From the NCBI GenBank assembly GCA_021740825.1, contig JAIOZA010000026.1:1-38702 (forward strand): a stretch of 38,702 nucleotides of DNA, written 5' to 3'. This document shows, in pieces, positions 14,198 through 23,971 of the stretch. The notes under the pieces were generated by a model. That model worked only from the letters and a program-made list of their open reading frames with translations. It had not been told where the DNA came from and ran no database searches. The translations under genes and the position numbers were made by a program. Within the stretch, counting starts at the first letter, position 1. The number at the start of each line of letters is the position of its first letter. This DNA comes from Bacteroidia bacterium. Its GTDB lineage: Bacteria; Bacteroidota; Bacteroidia; B-17B0; Aurantibacillaceae.

Positions 14198-17100
14198 ATG
14201 TTAAGAAAAATTTACCTTTCAATCGTAACACTTTTATTAGTTGGCACCTCTGTAAATGCCCAAAATGGCGGCGGAGCCATTAAAGTTTTATTAAAAGATA
14301 AAACAAATGGTGAAACAATTCCATTTGCTAATGTTGTAGCCTATCAAGGTGGTGTGCAAGTTGGCGTTGGAACTACTGATATGGATGGTTATGCTACTAT
14401 TAAGCCATTAGCACCTGGTAAATACGATGTGAAAGGTGTTTATGTTGGTTACCAAGCCCAAGAAATTAAAGGAATTGTTGTGGGAGAGTCAAAAACTGCC
14501 TATGTAACAATTGAGTTATCAAATGGTGAGGGTGTGCGATTAGATGAAGTAGAAGTAATTGCTTACCAAGAGCCTTTAATTGATGGAGATATGAAATCTG
14601 GTGGTACTGTAACACGAGAAGAATATCAAAATATGGCTACAAAAAATATTAACTCAGTAGCAGCAACAACAGCAGGTGTTTATCAAGCAGATGAAGGTGG
14701 AGCTTTAAATGTTAGAGGAGGTCGATCTAATTCAACAATTTATTTTGTGGATGGTGTAAAAGTTATTGGTGGACTAGGCGTTCCTCAGCAAGGTGTGGAG
14801 CAATTAAACGTAATTACTGGTGGTGTGCCAGCGCAGTATGGAGATGCTACCTCTGGTATTATTTCGGTTACTACTCGTGGACCTCAAAGTAAATTTTTTG
14901 GTGGTGTGGAGTTAATTTCTTCTCAATTAACTGATAAGTATGGTTACAATTCTTTAGGTTTTTCTGTAGGTGGACCTATTTATCAAAAAAGAGATTCAAC
15001 AGGACAAAAAAAGCCAGTGATTGGATTCTTCTTGTCGGGACAAGGAACTTACGAAAAAGATCCTGATCCTTCTTATGTTAAACTATGGAAGTTAAACGAC
15101 GAAAAATTAACTGAATTAGAAAAAAATCCGTTGCGTGTTGTAACTATTGGTTCTGAAGATAAATTTTATCGTGAACTAGATTACGTTACTAAAACCGATA
15201 TGAGTCAAATTAGTGTTCGCCAAAATGTTGCTAATCGCTCAGTTCAGTTAAATGGTAAATTAGATTTTAAATTAGCGCCAAACACTAATTTAACAATAGG
15301 TGGAGCATTTGATTATGGTAACAGACATGATTTTGTTTATACTTATTTACTATTCAATGCGCAAAATAATCCTCAAACAATTCAATCGACTTGGAGAACT
15401 TATGCAAGAATTAATCAAAAATTTGGTGCAAATCAAACTGGATTAGAAAAAGAAAAATCGCAGGCTTTAATTTCTAATGCTTATTTTACGTTCTTAGCAA
15501 GTTACGAAAAAGCTAAATCTAAAACTCAAGATGATACACATAAGGACAAAATTTTTAATTATGGATATCAAGGAAAGTATAATTTCACAGTAGATACCAC
15601 TTCAAATTATCAAATAAAGTATGATGAACTGAATAATCAATTATACTTAGATTATCAGGGGCCAGTAAGAGGGCCTGTGTCTTATGAAAGAAGTGAATTA
15701 AACCCTACCACTGCAAACTTTTCATCTCAAGTATTTAATTTTAAAGGAACTGAAGAGTCAATTCAAGCTGCTCAAGGCGATTATGCCTTCGTGAATGGTG
15801 ATAGGCCGCAAGGTATTAATAGTTTATTTGCTTCCACAGGACGACAATATAACGGTTATTCAGTAAGCGAATCAACTCAATTACGTTTTGCGTCAAGTTT
15901 TTCTGCTGATTTTAAAAATCACGCAATCATGGTAGGTGTTGAATATGATCAACGTAATCAAAGTGGATATTCTATTAGTCCTATTGGTTTATGGGAGCGT
16001 ATGAGAAATTTAACAAATTCTCATTTGCAAACATTCGATACAGCTAATCCTATTTTTATTGCTGGAACAGGCGGGAATTTAGATCAACGCTACTATAGAT
16101 ATGTTTATAGTGCAACACTTCAAAATCAAATTGACAAATCGTTAAGAGAATCTTTGGGTTTATCTGCTGATAATCAAACAATCATCAATACAGATGCTTT
16201 TTCGCCTGATGATTTGAAGTTAGATATGTTTAGTGCACAAGATTTATTGCAAAGTGGTCAAGGTGCTTTGGTGGATTATTACGGTTTTGATTACTTAGGT
16301 AATAAGAATAACAATTCAACAAATATTGATAAGTTCATGAATGATAAAGATAAAAATGGAAATCAAACTTTAAATGTTGGAGCATATAAACCAATTTATG
16401 TTTCTGGTTACATACAAGATAAATTTGATTTTAAAGACATTAAGTTTAATGTCGGTGTTCGTATTGATCGTTTTGATGCCAATCAAAAAGTATTAAAGGA
16501 TCCTTATTTATTTCAAGAGGCTTATACCGCTGGTGAAAAATCTGAGTCAAAACCAGAGAATATCAAAGAGGATTACGTTGTATACGTAGATAACGTAAAA
16601 GCAACAAATCCTACTATAGTAGGTTATAGATATTATGATGAAAAAACAAATACAAATACCTGGTATAATAGTGAAGGTAAAGAGGTATCTGACCCGAAAT
16701 TATTAGCAGTGGATGGTAAGCTTAATCCATGGCTAAAAGATGCTGATTTTGCTGATAAAAATGCATTTAGTACAACTGCTTTTAAAGATTATAAACCGCA
16801 AATTAATGTGATGCCTCGTGTGGCTTTTTCATTCCCAATTTCCGATGTTGCTAATTTCTTTGCACATTACGATGTTTTAACTCAGCGTCCTTCTGATGGG
16901 TTAATGAGATTTGATCCAAAAGATTATTATTTTATAAATAGCACATCTAGTAGCCCATTTATTACTAATTCAAATTTGAGACCTGAAAAAACAATTGATT
17001 ACGAAATTGGATATAATCAAGTTTTAAATCAAAAGAAAAATGCAGCATTAAAAATTACAGCATTTTATCGTGAATTAAGAAATCAAATTTCATTAATATC

Positions 17101-17914
17101 ACTTTCAAATGCATATCCTAAAACTTACCAAACGTATACTAATAAGGATTTTGGTACTGTAAAGGGTTTAACTGCTGAATTTGATTTGCGTAGAACAGGA
17201 GGGATTTCATTAACAGCAAACTACACTTTGCAATTTGCTGAAGGTTCAGGTTCAAATGCCAACTCGGGAGCAAATTTAGTAAACTCTGATCAGCCAAATT
17301 TACGTATTACATTACCTTTAAACTATGACCAACGTCATACTATTACAATTAACCTAGATTATCGTTTTGGTGATGGAAAAGATTATAAAGGGCCGCAATT
17401 TAACCGTAAGAAAAAAGATGCTGTTCAAACTGTGCAAGTATTTCAGAATGTAGGCGCTAATTTAATCTTCCGAATTGGATCAGGAACACCTTATACACGT
17501 GATATTGCGGCATCTCCAATTGATGCAGGCTCTCAAACATCGTCAAGGTCTTCCATCAATGGTTCAATTAATGGTTCTTATAAACCTTGGCAGTTTAGAA
17601 CTGATCTTAGAATAGATAAGAATATTGAATTAACTTGGGGTAAAAAAGATAGTGAAAATAAAAAAACAGCAAACTTAAATATTTATTTACAAGTATTAAA
17701 TTTACTTAATTCAAAAAATATATTGAACGTTTATAATTATACTGGAAATGCTGATGATGATGGTTACTTATCTTCAACGCAAGGGCAATTAAGCGTAAAT
17801 AGTAATCCTGATGTTGCTGCCTCTTTTACAGATCAATATACTATTTTCATCAACAACCCTAATAACTATTCAAGACCAAGAACTATCAGAATAGGAGTAT
17901 TATTAGATTTTTAA
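14198..17914 (+). CDS. TonB-dependent receptor with N-terminal carboxypeptidase-regulatory-like domain
   Basis: This 1238-residue outer-membrane receptor has a signal peptide at residues 1-22 (ending SVNAQ). A CarboxypepD_reg-like beta-sandwich covers about 28-110 (ETIPFANVVAYQGG, then APGKYDVKGVYVGY). A plug domain covers about 125-230, with ALNVRGGRSNSTIYFVDGV and PAQYGDATSGIISVTTRG. A long barrel follows and ends in IRIGVLLDF with terminal Phe. No SusD-like lipoprotein is encoded nearby, so it is not a standard SusCD glycan importer. Instead it is followed after 18 bases by a large exported protein and then a PorV/PorQ-type barrel. The substrate is unknown; cargo or export-related roles are as plausible as nutrient uptake. 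Confidence 0.92.
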   Translation: MLRKIYLSIVTLLLVGTSVNAQNGGGAIKVLLKDKTNGETIPFANVVAYQGGVQVGVGTTDMDGYATIKPLAPGKYDVKGVYVGYQAQEIKGIVVGESKTAYVTIELSNGEGVRLDEVEVIAYQEPLIDGDMKSGGTVTREEYQNMATKNINSVAATTAGVYQADEGGALNVRGGRSNSTIYFVDGVKVIGGLGVPQQGVEQLNVITGGVPAQYGDATSGIISVTTRGPQSKFFGGVELISSQLTDKYGYNSLGFSVGGPIYQKRDSTGQKKPVIGFFLSGQGTYEKDPDPSYVKLWKLNDEKLTELEKNPLRVVTIGSEDKFYRELDYVTKTDMSQISVRQNVANRSVQLNGKLDFKLAPNTNLTIGGAFDYGNRHDFVYTYLLFNAQNNPQTIQSTWRTYARINQKFGANQTGLEKEKSQALISNAYFTFLASYEKAKSKTQDDTHKDKIFNYGYQGKYNFTVDTTSNYQIKYDELNNQLYLDYQGPVRGPVSYERSELNPTTANFSSQVFNFKGTEESIQAAQGDYAFVNGDRPQGINSLFASTGRQYNGYSVSESTQLRFASSFSADFKNHAIMVGVEYDQRNQSGYSISPIGLWERMRNLTNSHLQTFDTANPIFIAGTGGNLDQRYYRYVYSATLQNQIDKSLRESLGLSADNQTIINTDAFSPDDLKLDMFSAQDLLQSGQGALVDYYGFDYLGNKNNNSTNIDKFMNDKDKNGNQTLNVGAYKPIYVSGYIQDKFDFKDIKFNVGVRIDRFDANQKVLKDPYLFQEAYTAGEKSESKPENIKEDYVVYVDNVKATNPTIVGYRYYDEKTNTNTWYNSEGKEVSDPKLLAVDGKLNPWLKDADFADKNAFSTTAFKDYKPQINVMPRVAFSFPISDVANFFAHYDVLTQRPSDGLMRFDPKDYYFINSTSSSPFITNSNLRPEKTIDYEIGYNQVLNQKKNAALKITAFYRELRNQISLISLSNAYPKTYQTYTNKDFGTVKGLTAEFDLRRTGGISLTANYTLQFAEGSGSNANSGANLVNSDQPNLRITLPLNYDQRHTITINLDYRFGDGKDYKGPQFNRKKKDAVQTVQVFQNVGANLIFRIGSGTPYTRDIAASPIDAGSQTSSRSSINGSINGSYKPWQFRTDLRIDKNIELTWGKKDSENKKTANLNIYLQVLNLLNSKNILNVYNYTGNADDDGYLSSTQGQLSVNSNPDVAASFTDQYTIFINNPNNYSRPRTIRIGVLLDF

Positions 17915-17932
17915 TTGTAAAACGAATTTATT

Positions 17933-20900
17933 ATGAAAATTATGACTAATCTAAACAAAAATCTATTGATTGCAGCAGTAACACTAAGTGCTATGTCTGT
18001 TAATGCAAAAGAAAAATACGGAAATGTTTTTAGAAGTGCGGCTCCTCAAAAAGTCATGGCGGGTTGTAGTCCTGCTCAGGCAGCATCTGAGTTATTAGTA
18101 AATAATGTAAGAACCATTATTTACTCTGGTTCAGATATGTGGTGGGATTTGTTTGGTGGAGGTAATTCCTATTATTTTGTTCCTGCTGTGCAAGATAGGT
18201 CAAAAGGAATTTCTTCGAATTTTGCCGGAAATGTTTGGTTTGGCGGCGTTGATGTAGGTGGTCAGTTAAAAATTGCTGCTCAAACCTATCGTCAAGGGGG
18301 TGTTGATTTTTGGACTGGTCCTTTAACAACCGGTGATGCTTCTATTACATCGGATGTTTGTCAGCAGTATGACAAGATATTTAAAATTACTCGCTCTGAA
18401 GTGGATGCGTTTGTTTTGTCTGGTGGAGCTATTACATCTAATATTAAAAATTGGCCAGGTAATGGTGATATTTCATTAAATCAAGATCAGCAATTAGCTC
18501 CATATTTTGATAAAAATGGAGATGCAAACTACTCACCTGAAGATGGTGATTATCCTTATTATGATGTTTACAATTCAGGAGAAAAAGATAATCTAGGTGT
18601 TTGTAAAGCACGTGTGTTTGGTGATGAAACTTTATGGTGGGTGTACAATGATGCAGGAAATAACCACGTTGCAACAGGTGGAAAAACAATTGGTATGGAA
18701 ATTCGTGCACAAGCCTTTGCTTTTAAAACAACAGATGAAATTACTAATATGACTTTTTATAATTATCAGTTAATTAATCGATCATCGTTTGCTTTATATG
18801 ATACGTATATGACCGTTTGGACTGATGCTGATTTAGGTTATTACGGAGATGATTACATTGGTTGTGATGTACAAAGAGGATTAGGATATATTTATAATGC
18901 AGATGCCTTTGACCAATCTATTGCCGGAACAAATGGTTACGGAAATTATATTCCTGCATTAGGGTGTGATTTCTTTCAAGGCCCTATTAATACTAATAAT
19001 GCAGTTGACGATGATAAAGATGGTTTAGTTGATGAGCCAGGAGAGCAAATGGGAATGACAAAGTTCTTGTATTTTAACAATTCTTTTGCGGGAATTCCTT
19101 TACAAACAACAGATCCTGCAACGGCAACTCAATATTATCAATACATGACAGGTTATTGGAGAGATGGTACTCCATTCACATGCGGTGGTTCTGGTTATGG
19201 TGGTTCTACTGCAACTAGTTTTGTTTATCCTGCAGATACATACACTAATGGTCCTTGTGGACCAGCAACATGGACTGAGGGTGCAGCAGCTGGTGGCGAT
19301 AGGAGATTTATGCAGTCGTCAGGTCCATTTGAATTGCAGCCTGGTGCAGTAAATTATATTACGGTCGGTTTGCCTTGGGCAAGAACAACATCAACAGATC
19401 CAAAAGCGTCTATTCCTTTGTTAAAAATTGCTGATGATAAAGCACAAGCTTTATTTGATAACTGTTTCCGCGTATTGTCTGGACCAGAAGCTCCTGATAT
19501 GACCATACAAGAAATGGAAAACGAATTAATTATTTATTTTTCAAATAAACCATCATCTAATAATTATTTAAATCAGTACAAAGAATTAGATGTTACAATT
19601 CAAGTTGATCCTACACATTTTCCTAATTTTGACAAATATTATCGATTTGAAGGATATAAATTATATCAATTAAAAAATAATACAGTTATTCAAGAGGAGT
19701 TAACTGATCCATCTAAAGCTAAATTAATTTTTAATTGTGATGTTGAAAATGGTGTTAAGCGTTTAATTAACTATGAATATGATGCTACTACTGGTGGAGA
19801 TGTTCCTAAAGTAAAAGTTGATGAAACTGGAAATAGCGATAAAGGAATAAAATCAACGTTCCATTTTACTAAAGATGAATTTTCTACAGCTGAAGATAAA
19901 AAAGTAATAAACAACAAAGAATATTATTTCTTTTGTGTAGCTTATGGATACAATGAGTATGGTAAATATGTAGAAGACGTGCCTTTTACAGTTTATGATC
20001 CAGTTAACAATTATTCTCCTCCTAGTTCGGAAGGTCAAAAACGTCCTTATTTAGAGGGACGTAAATCTAAGAAAGCTTTTGGTATTCCTCATAATCCAGC
20101 TCCTGAAAAAGAGGGTTCAATTATGAATTCAATATATGGTTATGGTCCAAAAGTAACTCGTTTAGAAGGACAAGGTAACGGAGGTAATTTTTTAGATTTG
20201 ACGCAAGAATCAGTAGATAAAATTTTAATTAATCCAAATGGTAGAGAAGATAAAATAACTTATGATAATGGACGTGCACCAATCAACATAAAAGTAGTTG
20301 ATCCATTAAATGTGCCAAACTCATCTTTCTTATTTGAGTTTGTTAATAGAAATTGGAACTCTAATTTTGATACGATTAATAGCATAGATCCTTGTAAAGA
20401 AAATTCAGCTTATCATTTAAGTATACCATTTACTAAGTTAAAAACAAAACATACTCAGTTTAGTAAAATTAATCCCGATTCTGCAACTTGGATTTTAACT
20501 GACCTAACAAATTCAAAAAAATATTATCCTTGTAAGGCTATTAAAGTAGCTGAAGAATTCTATTTTAGTGATTTAGGTTTGTCATTAACAGTAGGTCAAT
20601 CACGTGATATTGCTGAAATTTCATCGCCAACATCAGCAACTGATAAGGTTGTTCAATCTACTGATGTCATTTCTGGTTCTGGAGTATCTTTTTCAAATGA
20701 GTCTACAAGTTGGTTAACAGGTTTAATAGATGACGATGGTCCTAGTCCATCTAATTGGATTAGATCAGGCAGTTTTGAAGATCCTAACGATGCTACTGCT
20801 AACGATATAAAAGCAGGTTCAGAGTATATTGATCCGTCATCTGTTTTTGAGAATTTGATAGGTGGTACTTGGGCACCTTATGTTTTAACAACATCAACTA

Positions 20901-22285
20901 AAACCGGAACTGTTTTTGCCGCTCCTGCATATTCTGAATCTTCTCCAAGCGGTATTTTGAATAGTGCTTATGATATAAGAGGTTTAGCGAGTGTAGATTT
21001 AGTTTTTACAAAAGATAAAAGCAAATGGACTCGCAGTCTTGTATTAGAAGAAAATGATGAGGCTGTTTCAAATCCAACGGGTTCAAAAAAATTAGAACCA
21101 AGAAGACATAGATCAGTTGATAAACAAGGTATAGCATTAGGTAGTCCTGGTTGTAATGTTGCAGAAGCATCATTGGATTCAGTTCCTGGATCTCCGTTCC
21201 AATATGGATTAAGCTGGTTCCCTGGTTATGCAATTAATTTAGAAACGGGTGAAAGATTAAATATTGCCTTTGGCGAGGATTCTTATCAGTCTTCTACAAA
21301 TGCGTTAGCTCCAAATAATGGAGATGATATGATGTGGAACCCAACTGCTAGTAGAAGATCTAGTAATGCTTATCCGTATTCATTTGGAGGTAGACATTAT
21401 ATTTATGTGTTTGGTAACAATAGAAGTTCAATGACGTATACTACTGTTGCTGGAGCTAACTCATCAATTAATGGAAAAAAATTAGGTGTTGGTAATTACA
21501 GTAAGTTTGCTGATTTTGTTTATACTTATAAATTAGGATTCGCTAATAATACTAAAAATATCTTGCAAAATATTTGGTCAGAAGCAATGTGGGTAAATAT
21601 TCCATTATTGGTTGATTCAAGATATAGTTTTAAAAATCCAGCTGATATGCCTTGCGATGCTAAGGTAAAACTGAGAGTTAAGAAAGCTTATAAATATGGA
21701 TTAAGCGGTATGTACACTAATACTTTAACTGCTTTCAGATCTGCAGCTTCTTTAGTTCCCCCAATCATTGATAACACGGTTACAAGTTCAAATTATACGA
21801 GGATAACTACTGATACTTTGAGTGGATCTGTTAATAATAACTTTGGATTATATACTTTTAATACTTCAGATATTTTTACTGAAATTCAAAATGCAGATAA
21901 GATAAAATCAGCTTTAGATTTGATTAATGTGGTGCCAAATCCTTACTACGCATATTCTACTTATGAAACCGGTCGAATAGATAATAGAGTTAAAATTACT
22001 AATTTACCAAACAAGTGCAAGATTAAGATCTTTACATTAAATGGTACTTTAGTAAGAACATTTGATAGAGATGTGAGTGGTCAGGAAGATCTAAATATTG
22101 AAGAAAAAGGAACTGGATTTGTTCGTGGACGTCGTTTGCCTTTCCAGGATTGGGATTTGAAAAATCAAAGCGGTATTTCTGTAGCTAGCGGTTTATATAT
22201 TATACATATAGACGTGCCAGGTGTAGGTGAAAAGATTTTGAAATGGTTTGGTGTAATGAGACCGTTAGATTTACAAAATTACTAA
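17933..22285 (+). CDS. Large exported protein with variant C-terminal sorting-like domain
   Basis: The 1450-residue protein has a signal peptide (residues 1-25, ending SVNAK; Met4 is an alternative start). The N-terminal module at about 50-165 includes SDMWWDLFGGG, FAGNVWFGGVDVGGQLK, AAQTYRQGGVDFW and ITRSEVDAF. I recall this pattern from large exoproteins of Bacteroidota and related phyla, without a function. Two acidic calcium-loop-like stretches occur: DKNGDANYSPEDGD near 193-206 and DDDKDGLVDEPGE near 358-370. The C-terminus from about 1340 resembles a T9SS/FlgD-like sandwich (VVPNPYYAYSTYE, NRVKITNLPNKCKIKIFTLNG, ASGLYIIHIDV). It continues into an extra tail, GEKILKWFGVMRPLDLQNY, not seen in the other sorting domains here. 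It is the middle gene of a three-gene cluster. Confidence 0.85.
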   Translation: MKIMTNLNKNLLIAAVTLSAMSVNAKEKYGNVFRSAAPQKVMAGCSPAQAASELLVNNVRTIIYSGSDMWWDLFGGGNSYYFVPAVQDRSKGISSNFAGNVWFGGVDVGGQLKIAAQTYRQGGVDFWTGPLTTGDASITSDVCQQYDKIFKITRSEVDAFVLSGGAITSNIKNWPGNGDISLNQDQQLAPYFDKNGDANYSPEDGDYPYYDVYNSGEKDNLGVCKARVFGDETLWWVYNDAGNNHVATGGKTIGMEIRAQAFAFKTTDEITNMTFYNYQLINRSSFALYDTYMTVWTDADLGYYGDDYIGCDVQRGLGYIYNADAFDQSIAGTNGYGNYIPALGCDFFQGPINTNNAVDDDKDGLVDEPGEQMGMTKFLYFNNSFAGIPLQTTDPATATQYYQYMTGYWRDGTPFTCGGSGYGGSTATSFVYPADTYTNGPCGPATWTEGAAAGGDRRFMQSSGPFELQPGAVNYITVGLPWARTTSTDPKASIPLLKIADDKAQALFDNCFRVLSGPEAPDMTIQEMENELIIYFSNKPSSNNYLNQYKELDVTIQVDPTHFPNFDKYYRFEGYKLYQLKNNTVIQEELTDPSKAKLIFNCDVENGVKRLINYEYDATTGGDVPKVKVDETGNSDKGIKSTFHFTKDEFSTAEDKKVINNKEYYFFCVAYGYNEYGKYVEDVPFTVYDPVNNYSPPSSEGQKRPYLEGRKSKKAFGIPHNPAPEKEGSIMNSIYGYGPKVTRLEGQGNGGNFLDLTQESVDKILINPNGREDKITYDNGRAPINIKVVDPLNVPNSSFLFEFVNRNWNSNFDTINSIDPCKENSAYHLSIPFTKLKTKHTQFSKINPDSATWILTDLTNSKKYYPCKAIKVAEEFYFSDLGLSLTVGQSRDIAEISSPTSATDKVVQSTDVISGSGVSFSNESTSWLTGLIDDDGPSPSNWIRSGSFEDPNDATANDIKAGSEYIDPSSVFENLIGGTWAPYVLTTSTKTGTVFAAPAYSESSPSGILNSAYDIRGLASVDLVFTKDKSKWTRSLVLEENDEAVSNPTGSKKLEPRRHRSVDKQGIALGSPGCNVAEASLDSVPGSPFQYGLSWFPGYAINLETGERLNIAFGEDSYQSSTNALAPNNGDDMMWNPTASRRSSNAYPYSFGGRHYIYVFGNNRSSMTYTTVAGANSSINGKKLGVGNYSKFADFVYTYKLGFANNTKNILQNIWSEAMWVNIPLLVDSRYSFKNPADMPCDAKVKLRVKKAYKYGLSGMYTNTLTAFRSAASLVPPIIDNTVTSSNYTRITTDTLSGSVNNNFGLYTFNTSDIFTEIQNADKIKSALDLINVVPNPYYAYSTYETGRIDNRVKITNLPNKCKIKIFTLNGTLVRTFDRDVSGQEDLNIEEKGTGFVRGRRLPFQDWDLKNQSGISVASGLYIIHIDVPGVGEKILKWFGVMRPLDLQNY

Positions 22286-22309
22286 CATATCGTTCTGTAA
22301 TAAATATAC

Positions 22310-23422
22310 ATGAAAAGAAATAAAATTTACAATATGAAGTCATTTATAAATATATCATTGAGTGTTGTTTTGACTAGTAGTTTCATTACTTCAGGTTTTA
22401 AAGCAACTGCTGGTAATCCTGAACGTGCTGGGCAAGCTGGAGCTTCACAATTATTAATAAATCCTTACGGTCGCTCTGCAGGTTGGGCGGGAGCTAATGG
22501 CGCACTTTCGCGAGGGTTAGAATCTCAGTACACAAATATTGCAGGACTTGCAGCAACAAAGAAAACAGAATTGATGTTTATGCGTTCAGCATGGCTTGTA
22601 GGAACAGGGATCAACATCAATACTTTTGGTTTTTCGCAACGAGTAGGTGAGACTGGAGCCATTGGTTTAGGTATCATGTCTATAAATGCTGGTAAAATAG
22701 AGAGAACAACGGAAGATCAGCCTGAAGGTGGTTTAGGAACTTTTACTCCGCGTTTTACTAATATTGCATTATCATATGCCAAAGGTTTTTCTGATAATAT
22801 TTTTGGGGGAATTACTGTAAGGGTAATTTCTGAAGGTATTGATAACGTTAAAGCGCAAGGTGTTTCAATTGACGCAGGTATTCAATATCATACAGGAAAG
22901 TATGAGAATATTCATTTAGGTGTTGGTTTAAAAAATGTTGGACCAAAAATGCAATATAAAGGAGATGGTTTATCTACACAAGGAACGGTAACAAATGCAT
23001 ATGGTAACTCCTATCAATTAACTATTTCGAATAAATCTGCAGCTTTTGAATTACCTGCTTTATTAAATATCTCTGCAGCATACGACCTTTATTTAACCTC
23101 TGACACAACAGGAAAATTAAAAACACATCGTCTTACTGTAGCCGCTAATTATACATCTAATTCATTCACAAAAGATAATTATTTAGTAGGATTAGAATAT
23201 GGGTGGAAAAATATTGTTATGGTTCGTGCAGGTATGGTATCTGAAAAAGGTATTTATCAAGGAGATGCAAATCGTACAACGGCATTCACCGGACCTTCAT
23301 GTGGTGCTACTGTTGAGATTCCTTTTGGCGAGAAAAAATCGACTTTTGCTTTGGATTATTCATATAGATTTACAAATCCATTTGGTGGAGTTCACACTTT
23401 TGGTGCAAGAATTAACTTGTAA
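22310..23422 (+). CDS. PorV/PorQ-family outer-membrane protein
   Basis: The 370-residue protein (362 from Met9 at 22334) has a signal peptide ending about FKATAG. A barrel follows with family-typical segments: SQLLINPYGRSAGWAGANGA, SQYTNIAGLAATKKTELMF, TNIALSYAKGFSDNIFGGIT, VSIDAGIQYHTG and a C-terminal GGVHTFGARINL. PorV is the T9SS outer-membrane shuttle that binds secreted cargo C-terminal domains, and PorQ works in the PorU attachment complex. Members outside the core T9SS loci are poorly described. It lies 24 bases after the 1450-residue protein gene, is in the same operon and is ended by a strong terminator. A role in exporting or anchoring the upstream protein is an inference from this arrangement. 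Confidence 0.8.
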   Translation: MKRNKIYNMKSFINISLSVVLTSSFITSGFKATAGNPERAGQAGASQLLINPYGRSAGWAGANGALSRGLESQYTNIAGLAATKKTELMFMRSAWLVGTGININTFGFSQRVGETGAIGLGIMSINAGKIERTTEDQPEGGLGTFTPRFTNIALSYAKGFSDNIFGGITVRVISEGIDNVKAQGVSIDAGIQYHTGKYENIHLGVGLKNVGPKMQYKGDGLSTQGTVTNAYGNSYQLTISNKSAAFELPALLNISAAYDLYLTSDTTGKLKTHRLTVAANYTSNSFTKDNYLVGLEYGWKNIVMVRAGMVSEKGIYQGDANRTTAFTGPSCGATVEIPFGEKKSTFALDYSYRFTNPFGGVHTFGARINL

Positions 23423-23447
23423 GCTTAATTTTTTTCAACATATTTTT

Positions 23448-23477
23448 AGAGTCCCGAATGACATTCGGGATTCTTTT
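23448..23477 (+). terminator. Terminator of the receptor/PorV-like cluster
   Basis: AGAGTCCCGAAT (23448-23459) pairs with ATTCGGGATTCT (23463-23474) over 12 bp with one G-U pair and a three-base GAC loop. TTTT and a further T-rich stretch follow. The greA ATG lies only about 20 bases past it, so greA either relies on readthrough or on a promoter not recognised here. Confidence 0.88.
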
Positions 23478-23497
23478 ATTTTAAAACAAATACAAAG

Positions 23498-23971
23498 ATG
23501 GCAACAATAGCTTATTATACAGAAGAGGGTTTGAAAAAATTGAAAGATGAATTGCACCACTTGAAAACTGTAGATCGTAAAATGATTATAAAGGCAATAG
23601 CAGACGCGAGAGATAAAGGAGATTTATCTGAAAATGCTGAATATGATGCTGCGAAAAATGATCAGGGGTTATTAGAAATAAAAATCGCTAAGATGGAAGA
23701 AATTGTTGCAAATGCTCGTATTGTAGATGCTTCAAAAATAGATATTACTAAAGTTAGTATTTTAACTACCGTTAAGATAAAAAATTTAAAAAACAATATG
23801 GAAATGAAATATACCATCGTTGCTGAAAATGAAGCTGATTTAAAAGCTGGTAAAATTTCAATTGATTCTCCAATTGGTAAAGGTTTAGTTGGTAAAGCTG
23901 TTGGTGATAAAGTGGAAGTGACTGTACCAGCAGGTATTATCCCTTTTCAAATTATGGAAATAACGATTTAA
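23498..23971 (+). CDS. greA: Transcription elongation factor GreA
   Basis: This 157-residue cytosolic factor enters the RNA polymerase secondary channel and stimulates cleavage of backtracked transcripts. The N-terminal coiled coil occupies residues 1-76 with the acidic tip GDLSENAEYDAAK (Asp42, Glu45). The C-terminal FKBP-like domain has the family end SPIGKGLVGKAVGDKVEVTVP. All are normal. Its TAA overlaps the next ATG by one base (TAATG), so translation of the HIT gene is probably coupled. Confidence 0.95.
   Translation: MATIAYYTEEGLKKLKDELHHLKTVDRKMIIKAIADARDKGDLSENAEYDAAKNDQGLLEIKIAKMEEIVANARIVDASKIDITKVSILTTVKIKNLKNNMEMKYTIVAENEADLKAGKISIDSPIGKGLVGKAVGDKVEVTVPAGIIPFQIMEITI

Noticed and set aside
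14198..23422. Polysaccharide utilisation locus (SusC/SusD)
   Set aside because: There is no SusD-like lipoprotein and no glycoside hydrolase, sensor or sulfatase nearby; the receptor is followed by an exoprotein and a PorV/PorQ-type protein instead.
23199..23510. 103-residue plus-strand ORF overlapping the PorV/PorQ-type gene end
   Set aside because: It is in another frame of a clear barrel-protein gene and runs through its terminator; no independent support.
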